Below, piece after piece: positions 44,237-53,388 of a stretch of 64,000 nt of DNA. The notes below the pieces were generated by a model. That model ran no database searches. It was not told the origin of the DNA and saw nothing but the letters and a program-made list of their open reading frames with translations. Numbering within the stretch: the first letter of the stretch is position 1; each line of letters opens with the position of its first letter. The position numbers were made by a program, and so were the translations under genes. Origin of the DNA: Bog-756 sp963835465 (GTDB lineage Bacteria > Actinomycetota > Acidimicrobiia > Acidimicrobiales > RAAP-2); the NCBI GenBank assembly GCA_963835465.1, contig CAWIFR010000005.1:454374-518373 (forward strand), given 5' to 3'.

Positions 44237-44675
44237 GTGACCAGATCTCAGACGCTGCCAGCCACCACGGAGAGTCCGGCTATTGCCAGGGATCTCATCC
44301 GGTCCGAGATGGTGGATTGTGACGACGGACGCGATTGCGGCCGCTGAACTGATGATCAGCGAGCTGGTGACCAATGCCGTCGTGCACGGATCCACGCCCA
44401 TCCGGATTTACCTCCATCACGGAGAGCAAGTCGGCGTCGTCAGGGCGGCGGTCACTGATGGCGGCGAGGGTCGGCCCGTGCCTGGAGATCCCGAGGAGTC
44501 CGACCCGCATGGCCGTGGTCTGCTCATCGTCCGAGCACTGGCAGAGGACTGGGGGGTGGCGGAGTACGAGGCAGGAAAATCTGTCTGGTTCACGCTTCCG
44601 TGTCGAGCGGCTGTCGAAGATATGGCCAGGGTCGCGCTCGATTGCTCCCCGCACGATGGCGTCATGGACCTGTAG
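44237..44675 (+). pseudogene. RsbW-like HATPase regulatory protein, frameshifted
   Basis: Second GHKL-fold anti-sigma-like protein. The first frame reads L-P-A-T-T-E-S-P-A-I-A-R-D-L-I-R-S-E-M; after a shift near 44318 it continues D-A-I-A-A-A-E-L-M-I-S-E-L-V-T-N-A-V-V-H-G (N box), A-A-V-T-D-G-G-E-G-R-P (G1) and P-H-G-R-G-L-L-I-V-R-A-L-A (G2), then V-W-F-T-L-P. No STAS partner is next to it, unlike the copy at 31856. Ends with TAG at 44673. Confidence 0.75.
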
Positions 44676-44847
44676 CGCCTCAGCCCTCGCGGTGGGGTCG
44701 TTCCAGTGGCGCGTCGAGTCTGCTCTGTGGGTGAAGGGGAAGGTGACGGCTCCCGCTGGGAGCCCGCGGCGCCCGCTCGCACCATAACTCGGCCCGTGGG
44801 AATCCATCGTTCCGACGAATCCCTGTGCCTGGCGCTCAGTGCGCCGT

Positions 44848-45342
44848 TCAGGGACAGCCTTCAGCTTTCGGTCCCGGTGGTTGCCAGCTCGAGTTCACAG
44901 CCCAACGGCCCGACCTGGGTGGGGCCTGAAATGCAAACGCATCGGCCTTGTGGCCACTTGGGGTGATGAGCGTCCAGTGGGGAACCGGTCCCTGCCCTTG
45001 GGTCACGACAGTATCGTGGCGTTGCCATCCCAATTGTCGAAGACCTGAGTCCAGATGCTGGAGCACACGAGCCGAGGGAGATGCGGTGAAGCTGATGAAC
45101 ACCTGGTCTGCACTCCACCCGGCGTGCGCCTCTGGGAACTCTGGACACGGAGGCGTCCAGGCTGCAGTCAGTGACTGGGTTCTGACGTTGGAGGCGCCGG
45201 GCGGAATGACTCCCGTGGTCTCCTGCAACGACCGAAGCACAGCGCCGTCGGGGTCGCCCCCGGGATGGCTACAAGCGGCAAGCACAACCGCCGGTATCAG
45301 CGAAAGGGCCGCCTTCGTGAACCGCCGCACCATGTTGGCCAT
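44848..45342 (-). CDS. Putative lipoprotein
   Basis: 164 residues from ATG 45342. Signal peptide M-V-R-R-F-T-K-A-A-L-S-L-I-P-A-V-V-L-A-A-C with lipobox L-A-A-C. The mature part has P-P-C-P-E-F-P-E-A-H-A-G-W and V-F-I-S-F-T-A-S-P-S, then L-R-Q-L-G-W-Q-R-H-D, H-W-T-L-I-T-P. It resembles small actinobacterial lipoproteins of unknown function. A longer upstream frame lacks a signal sequence at its start, so this start is preferred. Confidence 0.65.
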   Translation of the reverse strand: MANMVRRFTKAALSLIPAVVLAACSHPGGDPDGAVLRSLQETTGVIPPGASNVRTQSLTAAWTPPCPEFPEAHAGWSADQVFISFTASPSARVLQHLDSGLRQLGWQRHDTVVTQGQGPVPHWTLITPSGHKADAFAFQAPPRSGRWAVNSSWQPPGPKAEGCP

Positions 45343-46052
45343 TCTGGCCGGAACCGCCCGCGCTTCGCACAGATCGCCGATGCGACCGTCAGGCCCGTCG
45401 ACTCGAACATGGCCCTGGCCAAATGGTGGCCGAGAGGGCTGGCGGCTTCCCGGATGCCGGCGCTCCGGTCGGGCCAGGCAGGATGCCCGGATCACCTGGG
45501 CCGACTGTTCTGGTGACGTCGTGACCACTCCGTATCTTGCGGCAAACCTGGCGGACGTGGCTTCCATCCACCGGCGAACCCGAATCTTCCTGACAGTGGT
45601 GGCTCGCCCGAGCCGGATCGAACTCAGTGGCGAAGATCGCCGCTGAGGGCAAGGATGCCTTCGTAACGTCCTGGTCGTCGCTCCACGAGGTCACCGTTCG
45701 CGTGAGTGGGGGAAAGCACTCGAAGCGGACCCCGGGCATCGGTGAGCCGACTCGCCACCAACGGTCGCCGGACCGGTGGGGCGCCGTTCGCCGGAAAGGG
45801 AGAAGATTGTGGTGGGTTGTCACCTCGGAGACAGACAACTGAACCTGAGGCCTGCACACTTACCCGTGGGCGGCGGAACCCGCCGAGGTGATCATGTGCC
45901 GGCGGCAGCTCCCCCGTGCAGCCGGACATGATCACTCCGGATGCTTCCGACGCGGATTCCGCCCCGGGGGCTGTGATGCACCCTCCTGGTCGGCGAGGTC
46001 TGGGCTGCAGGCTGTACCTGATGGTGTCGATTGATGACTCGGTAGTTCGGCA
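45343..46052. other. Gap with no recognised gene
   Basis: About 710 bases between the lipoprotein and Crp genes. Overlapping Arg/Pro-rich open frames on both strands have no domain features and look like chance frames of GC-rich DNA. Confidence 0.4.
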
Positions 46053-46727
46053 GTGATCGATCCTGGGGACGACCCCCTTGCCGGTGCCACCATTCTGGGT
46101 GTACTCGATGAGTCAGAGCGGGCGTACCTTGCTTCGAGGAGCCGCCGGAGGAAGCTTGACAAAGGACAGATCCTCTTCTCCGAGGGCGAGACCTCTGACT
46201 CGGTCCTCGTTCTGCTTTCTGGGCACCTCAAAGTCCTGAGGTACTCGCAAGAAGGCGACCCGTTCATCGTCGACACCGTGGTGCCTGGGAACAGCATCGG
46301 TGAGGTCGGCGTTTTTTCGAAGGGTCCTCGCTCGGCGACAGTCCAGGCGAGTGAGGAGAGCGTGGTGCTCGAGCTGCCCGAATCGGTGATCATGGACCTC
46401 ATTTCGAAGCGACCGGCAGCCTGCATCGCGCTGCTCGAGCGTGTGTCCGCGATGGTCCGGAGGCTCACCGGCGTGGCCGCCGACCTGGTCTTTCTCGATC
46501 TGAGACAACGTGTTGCCAAGTACCTCCTCGACCGTCATCTGGCCGATGATTCTCGCTCCGTCAACAATCGCCTGACTCAGTCCGAGGTGGCCGCAAGCAT
46601 CGGTGCCAGCCGCCAGCGGGTGAATGCCTGCCTCCGCGACTTCGAGCGGCAGGGCTGGATCAGCATGGAGTCCAGACGGCTCCGAGTCACCGATCCGGAC
46701 GGCTTGTCACGGGGTGCTCGCCTGTGA
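46053..46727 (+). CDS. Crp/Fnr-family transcriptional regulator
   Basis: 224 residues starting with GTG. The cyclic-nucleotide-binding domain (residues about 14-130) has F-S-E-G-E-T-S-D-S-V-L-V-L-L-S-G and G-N-S-I-G-E-V-G-V-F, where canonical cAMP-binding E-x-x-x-x-R-S-A-T is present in part as G-P-R-S-A-T. A dimerisation helix and a HTH_Crp domain follow: L-T-Q-S-E-V-A-A-S-I-G-A-S-R-Q-R-V-N-A. No Fe-S cysteine cluster as in Fnr. A stand-alone cNMP-domain gene follows 135 bases downstream. Confidence 0.88.
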   Translation: MIDPGDDPLAGATILGVLDESERAYLASRSRRRKLDKGQILFSEGETSDSVLVLLSGHLKVLRYSQEGDPFIVDTVVPGNSIGEVGVFSKGPRSATVQASEESVVLELPESVIMDLISKRPAACIALLERVSAMVRRLTGVAADLVFLDLRQRVAKYLLDRHLADDSRSVNNRLTQSEVAASIGASRQRVNACLRDFERQGWISMESRRLRVTDPDGLSRGARL

Positions 46728-46862
46728 CGGTTCCCGATCGGACCGCGGCGAGCCCGCCCCCTTGACCTGAGACTGTCGCCAAGGGGACAGACGGGGACAC
46801 GATCCGGAGCGCATCATTGAAGCGCGAGGGATTCGAATTGGTCGAACCGAAAGGACCGCCCC

Positions 46863-47327
46863 ATGAGGATGCGCGCGACAGCAGATGAGCATCACGCCGT
46901 GCTGAAGCAGATCGACCTCTTCTCCACTTGCACGGAAAAGGAACTCGCACAAATCTCCTCCCTCTCGTCGACGACATCGGCAAAGAGCGGGACGACCCTC
47001 ACCAGGCAGGGCACGTATGGCAACCAGTTCTTCGTAATCATCGAGGGCGAGGCGTCCGTCTGGCGGAACGGACTGCAGATCGCGACGTTGGAAGAGGGTG
47101 GCTTCTTCGGCGAGATGGCCCTCTTGGAAGGGAACGAACGAACCGGGACGGTGGTGGCCGAGACCGATGTTCGTCTGCTCGTCCTGTCTCGGAGCGAGTT
47201 CCGCTCCCTGGCTCTAGTGGCACCCGCCGCCATGCAGAGAATCATGGTCGGCCTCAGTGCTCGGCTGAGGCGCGCGGACGAGAGAATCGCCGGCGATTCT
47301 GTACTCACTCGGCTTCAGGTGCTCTGA
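46863..47327 (+). CDS. Stand-alone cyclic nucleotide-binding domain protein
   Basis: 154 residues: L-K-Q-I-D-L-F-S-T-C-T-E-K-E-L opening, then T-R-Q-G-T-Y-G-N-Q-F-F-V-I-I-E-G-E-A, the phosphate-binding cassette F-F-G-E-M-A-L-L-E-G-N-E-R-T-G-T-V-V, and L-S-R-S-E-F. No HTH or effector domain is fused. The Arg-Ser/Thr in the cassette (R-T-G-T) fits cAMP or cGMP binding. Same strand as the Crp gene; they may act in one signal path (inference). Confidence 0.8.
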   Translation: MRMRATADEHHAVLKQIDLFSTCTEKELAQISSLSSTTSAKSGTTLTRQGTYGNQFFVIIEGEASVWRNGLQIATLEEGGFFGEMALLEGNERTGTVVAETDVRLLVLSRSEFRSLALVAPAAMQRIMVGLSARLRRADERIAGDSVLTRLQVL

Positions 47328-47807
47328 AGTGCTCGACCCTGGACTCTGGCTCATTCCGAGGGAGTCCCGCGTGCGGCCCGGAAGGGATTCAACCCGACCG
47401 GCATCGCGGGCACACAACTGAGGACCCGAGCACCTTCGCAATGAGTCGGGCTATGGATCTGGCTGTTCGCTCTGCTGAAGCTTGCGACGTGGTGGTGGAT
47501 CAACGGATCTGGCGGTAGGTGCTGAGATCCAACACGGGGTCGAGCCTGCGACTACAAGCAGGACTTCGTGCGTCCGACCAGTATCCGATTGGGCGGACGT
47601 GAGCAGGATCAGAACGGCCCACACGAGAAAGCCGGTGATGCTGTAGGCCCAGTAGCTCCGATGTGTGAACCAGGGTCGGGACGCCCTCATGCGTCAACGG
47701 GCCGAGCGCAGCCGTCCACGGACGTGGGCGCCGGTCCGATTCCGAGATTCTGAAATTCGACTTGTGCCCGCATAGGTCTCCGATCAAGTGGAGGGTACGC
47801 TGATTGC
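47328..47807. other. Gap, possibly with a small membrane protein
   Basis: On the minus strand 47451-47690 encodes R-P-W-F-T-H-R-S-Y-W-A-Y-S-I-T-G-F-L-V-W then A-V-L-I-L-L-T-S-A, one likely TM helix, followed by Pro/Arg-rich sequence. It could be a small membrane protein (confidence about 0.3). Nothing else is clear. Confidence 0.35.
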
Positions 47808-48182
47808 ATGCCGATGCCCAAGCGGGAAAGCGTCGACGACTTCTTCGCCCAACTAGGAGAGGTCGAGCGGCCGCATCTCAAGACGCTCAGGAAGTTGAGT
47901 ATTGGGGCCGACCCAGAGGCTCGGGAGCAACTGAAGTGGAATTTGCCGGTCTACGTGCGTGGCGATACCGCCAACCTGTGGATGCTTCAGAACTTCAAGA
48001 GGCACTGCTCGTTGCGGTTCACCCCCTCATTCTTCGCCGGCCAGAAGGCCGCCGTGGAGGCTGCCGGCTACGAGGCCGGTGAGGGGTTCATCAAGCTCCC
48101 CTACGACCGCGAGCTGCCGACGGAGCTCCTGAAGGGGTTGATGCGGGCGCGGGTCGAGGACTACGAGAATAATCACCTCTGA
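47808..48182 (+). CDS. DUF1801 (YdhG-like) protein
   Basis: 124 residues of the DUF1801/YdhG fold. V-D-D-F-F-A-Q-L-G-E-V-E-R-P-H-L-K-T-L-R-K opens; L-K-W-N-L-P-V-Y and W-M-L-Q-N-F-K-R-H-C-S-L-R-F are the family core; E-G-F-I-K-L-P-Y and L-L-K-G-L-M-R-A-R-V close. Function unknown; iron-binding or chaperone-like folds have been suggested for relatives. Intact. Confidence 0.8.
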   Translation: MPMPKRESVDDFFAQLGEVERPHLKTLRKLSIGADPEAREQLKWNLPVYVRGDTANLWMLQNFKRHCSLRFTPSFFAGQKAAVEAAGYEAGEGFIKLPYDRELPTELLKGLMRARVEDYENNHL

Positions 48183-48372
48183 ATCGGCCGCGCTTCGCAA
48201 GACCAGGAGTCTCGGTGGACGAAGAGTCCTTCCTAGACGGCCGCGATGGTGGTTCCGACCGATGAGCACCGGGCTCTTGATGGGGCCGCTGTCGTATGGC
48301 CAACGACTACTGGTCGCCGGCGCGCATTCGAAGAGGGCAGGGCATTCGCTCCGAGTGGACATGGGCCACCAG

Positions 48373-49307
48373 TCAGGAAAGCAGAACGTCGACCCCGAGT
48401 CCTGCGATGACCAGTCTCTCTTTGCCGTCGCTCAGAAACTTGCCGACCCAGTCCGTGGCTCCTCCGTCACCGACTTCCCTCTGATCGACTGCGCCGTCAT
48501 CTACGAGGAGCTTGAAGCAAGCATCTTTGTAGTAGCCCCGACCGGACGTCCGATCGGGGTCCATTCTGAAGCGTGAGCGGGGGAAGTCTGCCTGGAGGGG
48601 GTCCATCACATGATCCTGAAGCACGCGTGATCGATTGGCCAGGTCTGTGACGGCAACTGTGATTCTCCAAGTTGGGCGAACAGTTGCAACGACAGACATC
48701 AGGAAATGGAGATGCTGCCGGAGGGCGTCTGCCTCAAATCCGAACGATCCTTCATCCCTTCCGGCGGCACAAAGCCCGACCATGTTGAAATGGGCCTTCA
48801 TCCGAGGCTCACCGACGGGCTGGGCCCTTACTTGTCGTTGACAAGCAGCCAGAAACACTCTTTCAAAACGTTCGGTTCGCGATCTCGGAGGCACCTTCGC
48901 CGCCGCCGGGCACACTCCAACGCCAGCACGTTGGTCGTGTCCGCCACTACTTCGGCGGTCCGGATGGTCGTAACGACCTTGTTCTGATCAACCGTCGCCA
49001 CGGATGAATGTGCACCGAATGGGCAGAGTGGGGACAGCTCCAGTCCCTCATAGTTGGCTGGGAGTTGGTCCCACAGGAGTTGCTCGAAGTCGACGAGCCT
49101 TTCGGGACTTAGTGACGAGGGAGCCACGAATCGGTTGGCTTCGTAGTGGGCCAGTACCTGGGAAGGTGAAACGTGGGAGGCGCGCCTCCGGTACACCTCT
49201 AACAACAAGGACTGCAGGTCGCTCGCGCTCAGTTCCTCGGCGAGAATATCCAGAAGGTTCGGAACACCCACGTCCCGTGCGATTCTCTCTATTGGGCGGT
49301 CAACCAA
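48373..49307 (-). pseudogene. Conserved actinobacterial protein of unknown function, frameshifted
   Basis: Two frames joined near 48895 give about 310 residues. N-half: S-P-S-Q-V-L-A-H-Y-E-A-N-R-F-V-A-P-S, then L-S-P-L-C-P-F-G-A-H-S-S-V-A-T-V-D-Q-N-K and E-V-V-A-D-T-T-N-V-L-A-L-E-C-A. C-half: A-A-C-Q-R-Q-V-R-A-Q, H-F-N-M-V-G-L-C-A-A-G-R-D-E-G-S-F, D-P-D-R-T-S-G-R-G-Y-Y-K-D-A-C, and K-E-R-L-V-I-A-G-L-G-V-D. The G-R-G-Y-Y and E-R-L-x-I-A-G-L-G-x-D blocks faintly recall HisRS/HisZ-type class II folds; that is a guess. I do not recognise a named family. Confidence 0.6.
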
Positions 49308-49338
49308 TGCTTACGCCTCATTCTTGGCCGAGGGGTTG

Positions 49339-49684
49339 CTACCGAGTAGGGTCGAATCGGTAGACCAGATAGGTTGGTTGGGCAGGTTCGGCACCGGGTA
49401 TGCCGCTTCGGTCGCGAGCAGGCAGGGTGCCCACTCGGGCCACCTCCAAGCTGCCACGATGATTTGCTCGTAGGTGCTCGGCCCCGAGCTCGGTCACCGA
49501 GATGAACTGGCCGTTTCCCGGCACGTTGTGGCGTTCGACGTAGCCCACGGTCGTTGGCCTCTTCCCACACGGGCAGGCGCGGGCACGATGTCCGCCATGC
49601 GTCGAGCACCTCTGAGTATGCACGCACTCCGGGGCCCAACCACTCAAGTGGGTCGAGGACCAGGTCGTCGACCGCATCGCTCAT
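49339..49684 (-). pseudogene. Hypothetical protein, frameshifted
   Basis: ATG 49684 gives V-D-D-L-V-L-D-P-L-E-W-L-G-P-G, E-V-L-D-A-W-R-T-S-C-P-R-L-P-V-W-E-E-A-N; after a shift near 49560 the other frame continues Y-V-E-R-H-N-V and G-Q-F-I-S-V-T-E-L-G-A-E-H-L, which reads like the wing of a small winged-helix protein. Ends P-T-Y-L-V-Y-R-F-D-P. About 115 aa. A DNA-binding role is a weak inference. Confidence 0.45.
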
Positions 49685-49863
49685 CGACGTAGATCTTTGC
49701 ACGCCCCGCTCGCATCCACCGTAGCCTGAGGCGTGATCCGAATATCTCGCCGACCCGGCATCGGGTACGCAGGCTCGGACACCGATCTCTGCCGGCGGAT
49801 CGTTCCCACGCAGACAGCCGGATCCTCGCCGATCACTGAGTGTGGGGAGTCTCCATCAGAGGC

Positions 49864-50507
49864 CTATCGGCGGGTGAAGGTGACGTGCGTGACGCTGCTC
49901 GGGGTGCTGACCGCCTCCACGTCAAAGCGGTCTTCCAGCCCCTCCAGCCCGTCCCAGAGTCTCTCACCGCGGCCCAAGACAATGGGAGCGATCACAATAT
50001 GCATGTGGTCAACCAGGTCTGCGGCGAGAAACTGTCGCACGGTCGATGGTCCTCCACCGATGCGCACGTCGAGCTCACCAGCCGCTTCTTGGGCGATCCT
50101 CAGCGCTTCGGCAGGTGCGGCATCGATGAAGTGGAAGGTAGTACCGCCTTTCATTTCGATGGTCGGCCTCGGATAGTGCGTCAACACGAACACCGGTGTG
50201 TGAAAGACGGGATCGTCCCCCCACCACCTTTCCAATCCTCGTCGGCCCACGGTCCGCGCTGTGGTCCAAACTTGTTGCGGCCCATGATCTCGGCACCGAT
50301 TCCCTTTGCCCAATTGCCGGCGAAGGCTTCGTCGGCGCCGGTGCTTCCGCCGGTCTCTCCGTGCATCTCGCGGAACGTGCGAGTTTCTAGGAACTGGCCC
50401 AGGAGCCTGCTTCCAGCGTGTCCAAATGGTTGTTCGAGGGATTGTCCCTCGCCGGTGCTGAACCCGTCGAGCGAAACTGCGAAGTTGTGAACTCGGACTA
50501 GTGACAT
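49864..50507 (-). pseudogene. Dihydrofolate reductase-family (RibD C-terminal-like) protein, frameshifted
   Basis: ATG 50507 gives V-R-V-H-N-F-A-V-S-L-D-G-F-S-T-G-E-G-Q, then E-I-M-G-R-N-K-F-G-P-Q-R-G-P-W. A shift near 50222 leads to W-W-G-D-D-P-V-F-H-T-P-V-F-V-L-T-H, G-E-L-D-V-R-I-G-G-G-P-S-T-V-R-Q-F and H-M-H-I-V-I-A-P-I-V-L-G-R-G-E-R-L-W. These are the reductase-fold blocks shared by RibD C-terminal and YyaP-like proteins. It is downstream of the ArsR-AHSA1 pair on the same strand and may be part of that operon. Confidence 0.85.
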
Positions 50508-50637
50508 GCTGGAACTCCTTCGGACATGGGGGAGCACTCAGGGATTGGAAACGGGTTTCGAGGGCGCGGTGGACAAGGTCTGGATGGCCGTCTCCATGTT
50601 CCGGCCATCGGTGGCCGTCGCCGCAGAACTACTCTCC

Positions 50638-51105
50638 TCATGATCCGCTACTGCTGAAGCTGGCTGCAAGTGCATCCAGCAGGGAACGGGTTCCCGCCTC
50701 CCGCTGAGCCACCGTGTCGTGGCCGTCGAGGAATACCCCCTGCTCGGTGAGGACCAGCTGCGACGTCTTATCGTTGCCGCTGAAAAGGACCGTGGCGACG
50801 GAGACCGATATTCGGGACGCATCGGCATACATTTCGTAGGTGTAGACGATCCGCTGCTCGGGGACGATGTCCCGGAACTCCGACTCGTACGTGTAGACAG
50901 GCCCGCCCGGAGGTCCACCCCGATTGGCCTCACGGCCCCCAACCCGGAAGTCGAGTTCGTAGCCAGCTCCCAGGGCTTCAGCAGAGCCGGCGAACCAGCG
51001 GGCCTTCAGCAGGGGATCTGCCCATGCCCGGAAGGTCTGCGCCACCGGAACGTCGTAGGTGCGCTCAATGACGAATGTCTCATGGGCGACGGTGGACAGG
51101 GTCAT
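50638..51105 (-). CDS. SRPBCC-domain (AHSA1-like) protein
   Basis: 155 residues of the START/Bet v1-like AHSA1 family: F-V-I-E-R-T-Y-D-V-P-V-A-Q-T-F-R-A-W, D-P-L-L-K-A-R-W-F-A-G-S, F-R-V-G-G-R-E-A, and T-E-Q-G-V-F-L-D-G near the C-terminus. Such genes are regularly coupled to ArsR-like regulators in actinobacteria; here the start overlaps the ArsR stop by four bases. Ligand unknown. Intact. Confidence 0.88.
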   Translation of the reverse strand: MTLSTVAHETFVIERTYDVPVAQTFRAWADPLLKARWFAGSAEALGAGYELDFRVGGREANRGGPPGGPVYTYESEFRDIVPEQRIVYTYEMYADASRISVSVATVLFSGNDKTSQLVLTEQGVFLDGHDTVAQREAGTRSLLDALAASFSSSGS

Positions 51106-51446
51106 GGCCTCTCCTCGATGGTGGCAACGTGACCCAAGAGGTCGCCCAAGCGGTCCAGGCGGGCTTCCCAGCTCCGGCGCCGATCAGAGATCCACTGCTC
51201 GGCGGCGGTCATCACCGCTGGTTCGATCTGGCACATGCGTGTTCTCCCGATCTTCTGGGTCTTCACAAGTCCGCACGCTTCGAGCACCTGCACATGTTGG
51301 ACAACCGCAGCTAGGGACATCGCCAGCGGCTCTGCCAGTTCGCTGACCGAGGCCGGTCCCAAGGTGAGTCGTTCCACCATGCAACGCCTGCTCGTGTCGG
51401 CCAAGGCTTGGAAGGTCCGATCCAGGTCGATCGTTTGGTCAAGCAT
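51102..51446 (-). CDS. ArsR-family transcriptional regulator (SRPBCC-associated)
   Basis: 114-residue winged-helix regulator: F-Q-A-L-A-D-T-S-R-R-C-M-V-E-R-L, V-S-E-L-A-E-P-L-A-M-S-L-A-A-V-V-Q-H-V-Q as HTH, and G-R-T-R-M-C-Q-I-E-P as wing. T-S-R-R in place of P-T-R is typical of the ArsR clade that precedes AHSA1 genes. A 12-bp imperfect inverted repeat lies just upstream (51448-51485), so autoregulation is likely. First gene of the ArsR-AHSA1-DHFR-like unit. Confidence 0.9.
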   Translation of the reverse strand: MLDQTIDLDRTFQALADTSRRCMVERLTLGPASVSELAEPLAMSLAAVVQHVQVLEACGLVKTQKIGRTRMCQIEPAVMTAAEQWISDRRRSWEARLDRLGDLLGHVATIEERP

Positions 51447-51447
51447 C

Positions 51448-51485
51448 TACTTAACTATATGAAACCGAGCCAGTATAGTCAAGTA
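51448..51485. promoter_or_regulatory. Inverted repeat upstream of arsR, probable operator
   Basis: TACTTAACTATA (51448-51459) and TATAGTCAAGTA (51474-51485) pair at 11 of 12 positions across a 14-base spacer. The near arm starts two bases from the ATG, which leaves little room for a leader; TATAGT in the repeat may double as the -10 box. Inferred ArsR site. Confidence 0.65.
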
Positions 51486-51656
51486 CATTCTTGACCATTT
51501 GCCATGCCCGATGTGCCGCGTCGGAGGTATTGGCCGGACGCCGGACGCCGGAGCCGGACGCCGGACGGGGCGGTTGGCGGTCTGGACGATTGGGCGTAGA
51601 AGGATCCGTCCCTGATGTTGAAGGGTTGACGGTGTCTGGGGCACCGCCCAGGCTGC

Positions 51657-52648
51657 TCAATGAGGCTGCATCCGCCAGATCCACCGTCTGGATAGGAAGA
51701 GCCCGAGAGCGGCGATCGCCAACAGTGCGAAGAGGGCGATGGCGGCGAGGACCAACTCAGAGGACTTGAACGCCGGCGTACCAGCCGACTCTGCCGAGGG
51801 AAACTTGATCGTGGCAACGGCAGTGTGGTGGATGGGCCCACTGGTAAGGGAAAGAGCGGCTCGCCATGGTCCAACCGGTAGATCGGCAGCGAATGCACGG
51901 CTACGGGCTCCGACCGACCCGGGGTGACGACCGTTCCGCGCCGTATTGCGAAAGGCCCGGCGAGGACTCCATCCGGCCCGTCGGAGAGGGATAGTTCGCC
52001 ACCGATCTCGATCGTGCGCCGGCCGTTGTTGTGGACCGTCGCCTTTACCGAAGGCTCGCCTGATGACGAGCGATGTGCGGTAAGGGCACCGATGGTGAAA
52101 CTAAGAGGAGGTCCGCCGCCGGGACCTACGGACACGTACATTCGAACGCCGACCCGATTGACAAGTGTTACGCCGCCGTTGGCCGGGCTAGCCGAGACCT
52201 GGGCCCAGACGACGGAGTAGCGTTCCCCACCTGTCGTGCCAATCGGTGCACTGATCAAGAGACGATCGAGCGCTTTCGCACCGGGGGCCAATCGGAGTAC
52301 GGGGTGACTTATCGACGTCCAACTCAAGAGCTCATTTTGAGTGCGGCCCTGGGCGAAGACGAAGAGACCCCGCACGATGTCCGCCGAGGCTGGGTAGACC
52401 GTGACATCGATGGTCGACCGGGTGAAATTGGCGATCTCCACACTTCGGTCGAGTTTGGCTCCGGGTGCCAGTCGGTCAACGATGTAGGAGCTTCCAAGTG
52501 GGTTGGGTTGGGAGCCAGGAACGGCAACCAGTCGGATCCCGACACTGCCGGCGCCTGAGGCAGGGCTCGGAGCTGCCGCCAATGCGGATGTCGCGGGGGC
52601 GAGAGCTCCAATCGTGACGGCCAACAGCAGGGTGATCACCCGGCGCAC
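51657..52648 (-). pseudogene. DUF916-like cell-surface protein with C-terminal membrane anchor, frameshifted
   Basis: Signal peptide at the start: R-R-V-I-T-L-L-L-A-V-T-I-G-A-L-A-P-A-T-S-A-L-A. The body has I-V-D-R-L-A-P-G-A-K-L-D-R-S-V-E-I-A-N-F and V-T-V-Y-P-A-S-A-D, the DUF916 (WxL-associated) pattern. Past two shifts near 51885 and 51850 the correct frame reads L-T-S-G-P-I-H-H-T-A-V-A-T-I-K-F-P and a TM helix L-V-L-A-A-I-A-L-F-A-L-L-A-I-A-A-L-G-L followed by S-R-R-W, ending at 51657. Same strand as the WxL-like gene, 18 bases after it. Likely a surface complex that binds peptidoglycan or host polymers. Confidence 0.7.
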
Positions 52649-52666
52649 GGTTTGCTCGCTACTTGC

Positions 52667-53260
52667 CTAGGCGACGGAGTGGGTAATCGTGGCCGAGTAG
52701 ACGCCGGGAGCGAAGTTCGCCGGTACGACGACGGAGATTGTCGGACTCCAGCTCGCGGTGCTGACGCCGGTGCTCGTCCCGGTCACGACCGTCGAGACCC
52801 CGGTCAGATCTGCCGCAGGTACTGCGGTCGCCACGACCGCCCCGGAAGCCGCAATCGTGCCCGGTTGGTAGCTGACATTGACAGCAGGGTCGGCCGGGCC
52901 GGCGGGTGGAGTAAAGGCGGTCGAGATCACGGACGCCGTCCAGGTGGTAGCGCCGCCGCGCTGGTCAGTGACCGTCACCGTGCCGAGCGGGCCGGCGATT
53001 GTGCTGGAGTCCGTGGCGGCGACTTGTGATCCGAGCGATACCCCTGCCGTGGGTGCACTGATGGATAGAGAGCCCGATGTCAGGGTGAACGAGGCAGGAG
53101 TGGCTGCCGTGGCGGGCAAAGAGGTGACAATCGTGACAGTGGAGCCGATCACGACAACCGAACAGAGGATGGCGATGAACTGCCCCTTCTTGGCCTCCTT
53201 TGACCGCAGTGCCGTCGAAGGAAGTGTCGAGATCTCCCGACAACCCGTGTAGCTCTTCAT
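52667..53260 (-). CDS. WxL-like surface protein
   Basis: 197 residues from ATG 53260. Basic N-terminus, then a TM/signal segment F-I-A-I-L-C-S-V-V-V-I-G-S-T-V-T-I-V ending in A-T-A-A-T-P. The mature part is Ser/Thr/Val/Ala-rich beta sandwich: G-G-A-T-T-W-T-A-S-V-I-S-T-A-F has a WxL-type tryptophan, and the C-terminus P-G-V-Y-S-A-T-I-T-H-S-V-A is the closing strand typical of WxL-domain proteins. Followed 18 bases later by the DUF916-like gene, the usual partner. Intact. Confidence 0.65.
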   Translation of the reverse strand: MKSYTGCREISTLPSTALRSKEAKKGQFIAILCSVVVIGSTVTIVTSLPATAATPASFTLTSGSLSISAPTAGVSLGSQVAATDSSTIAGPLGTVTVTDQRGGATTWTASVISTAFTPPAGPADPAVNVSYQPGTIAASGAVVATAVPAADLTGVSTVVTGTSTGVSTASWSPTISVVVPANFAPGVYSATITHSVA

Positions 53261-53388
53261 GCTGTTGAACCCTTCAGTTCGCCGACAATCCGGGCCGGCC
53301 GACAACTGGCAATCGGCATCTGGCGAAGAGAACAGGAGGGAGTGCGGCCTAAACGCAGGGAGGGCTGCCTCCCTCACCACCGGGTTCG

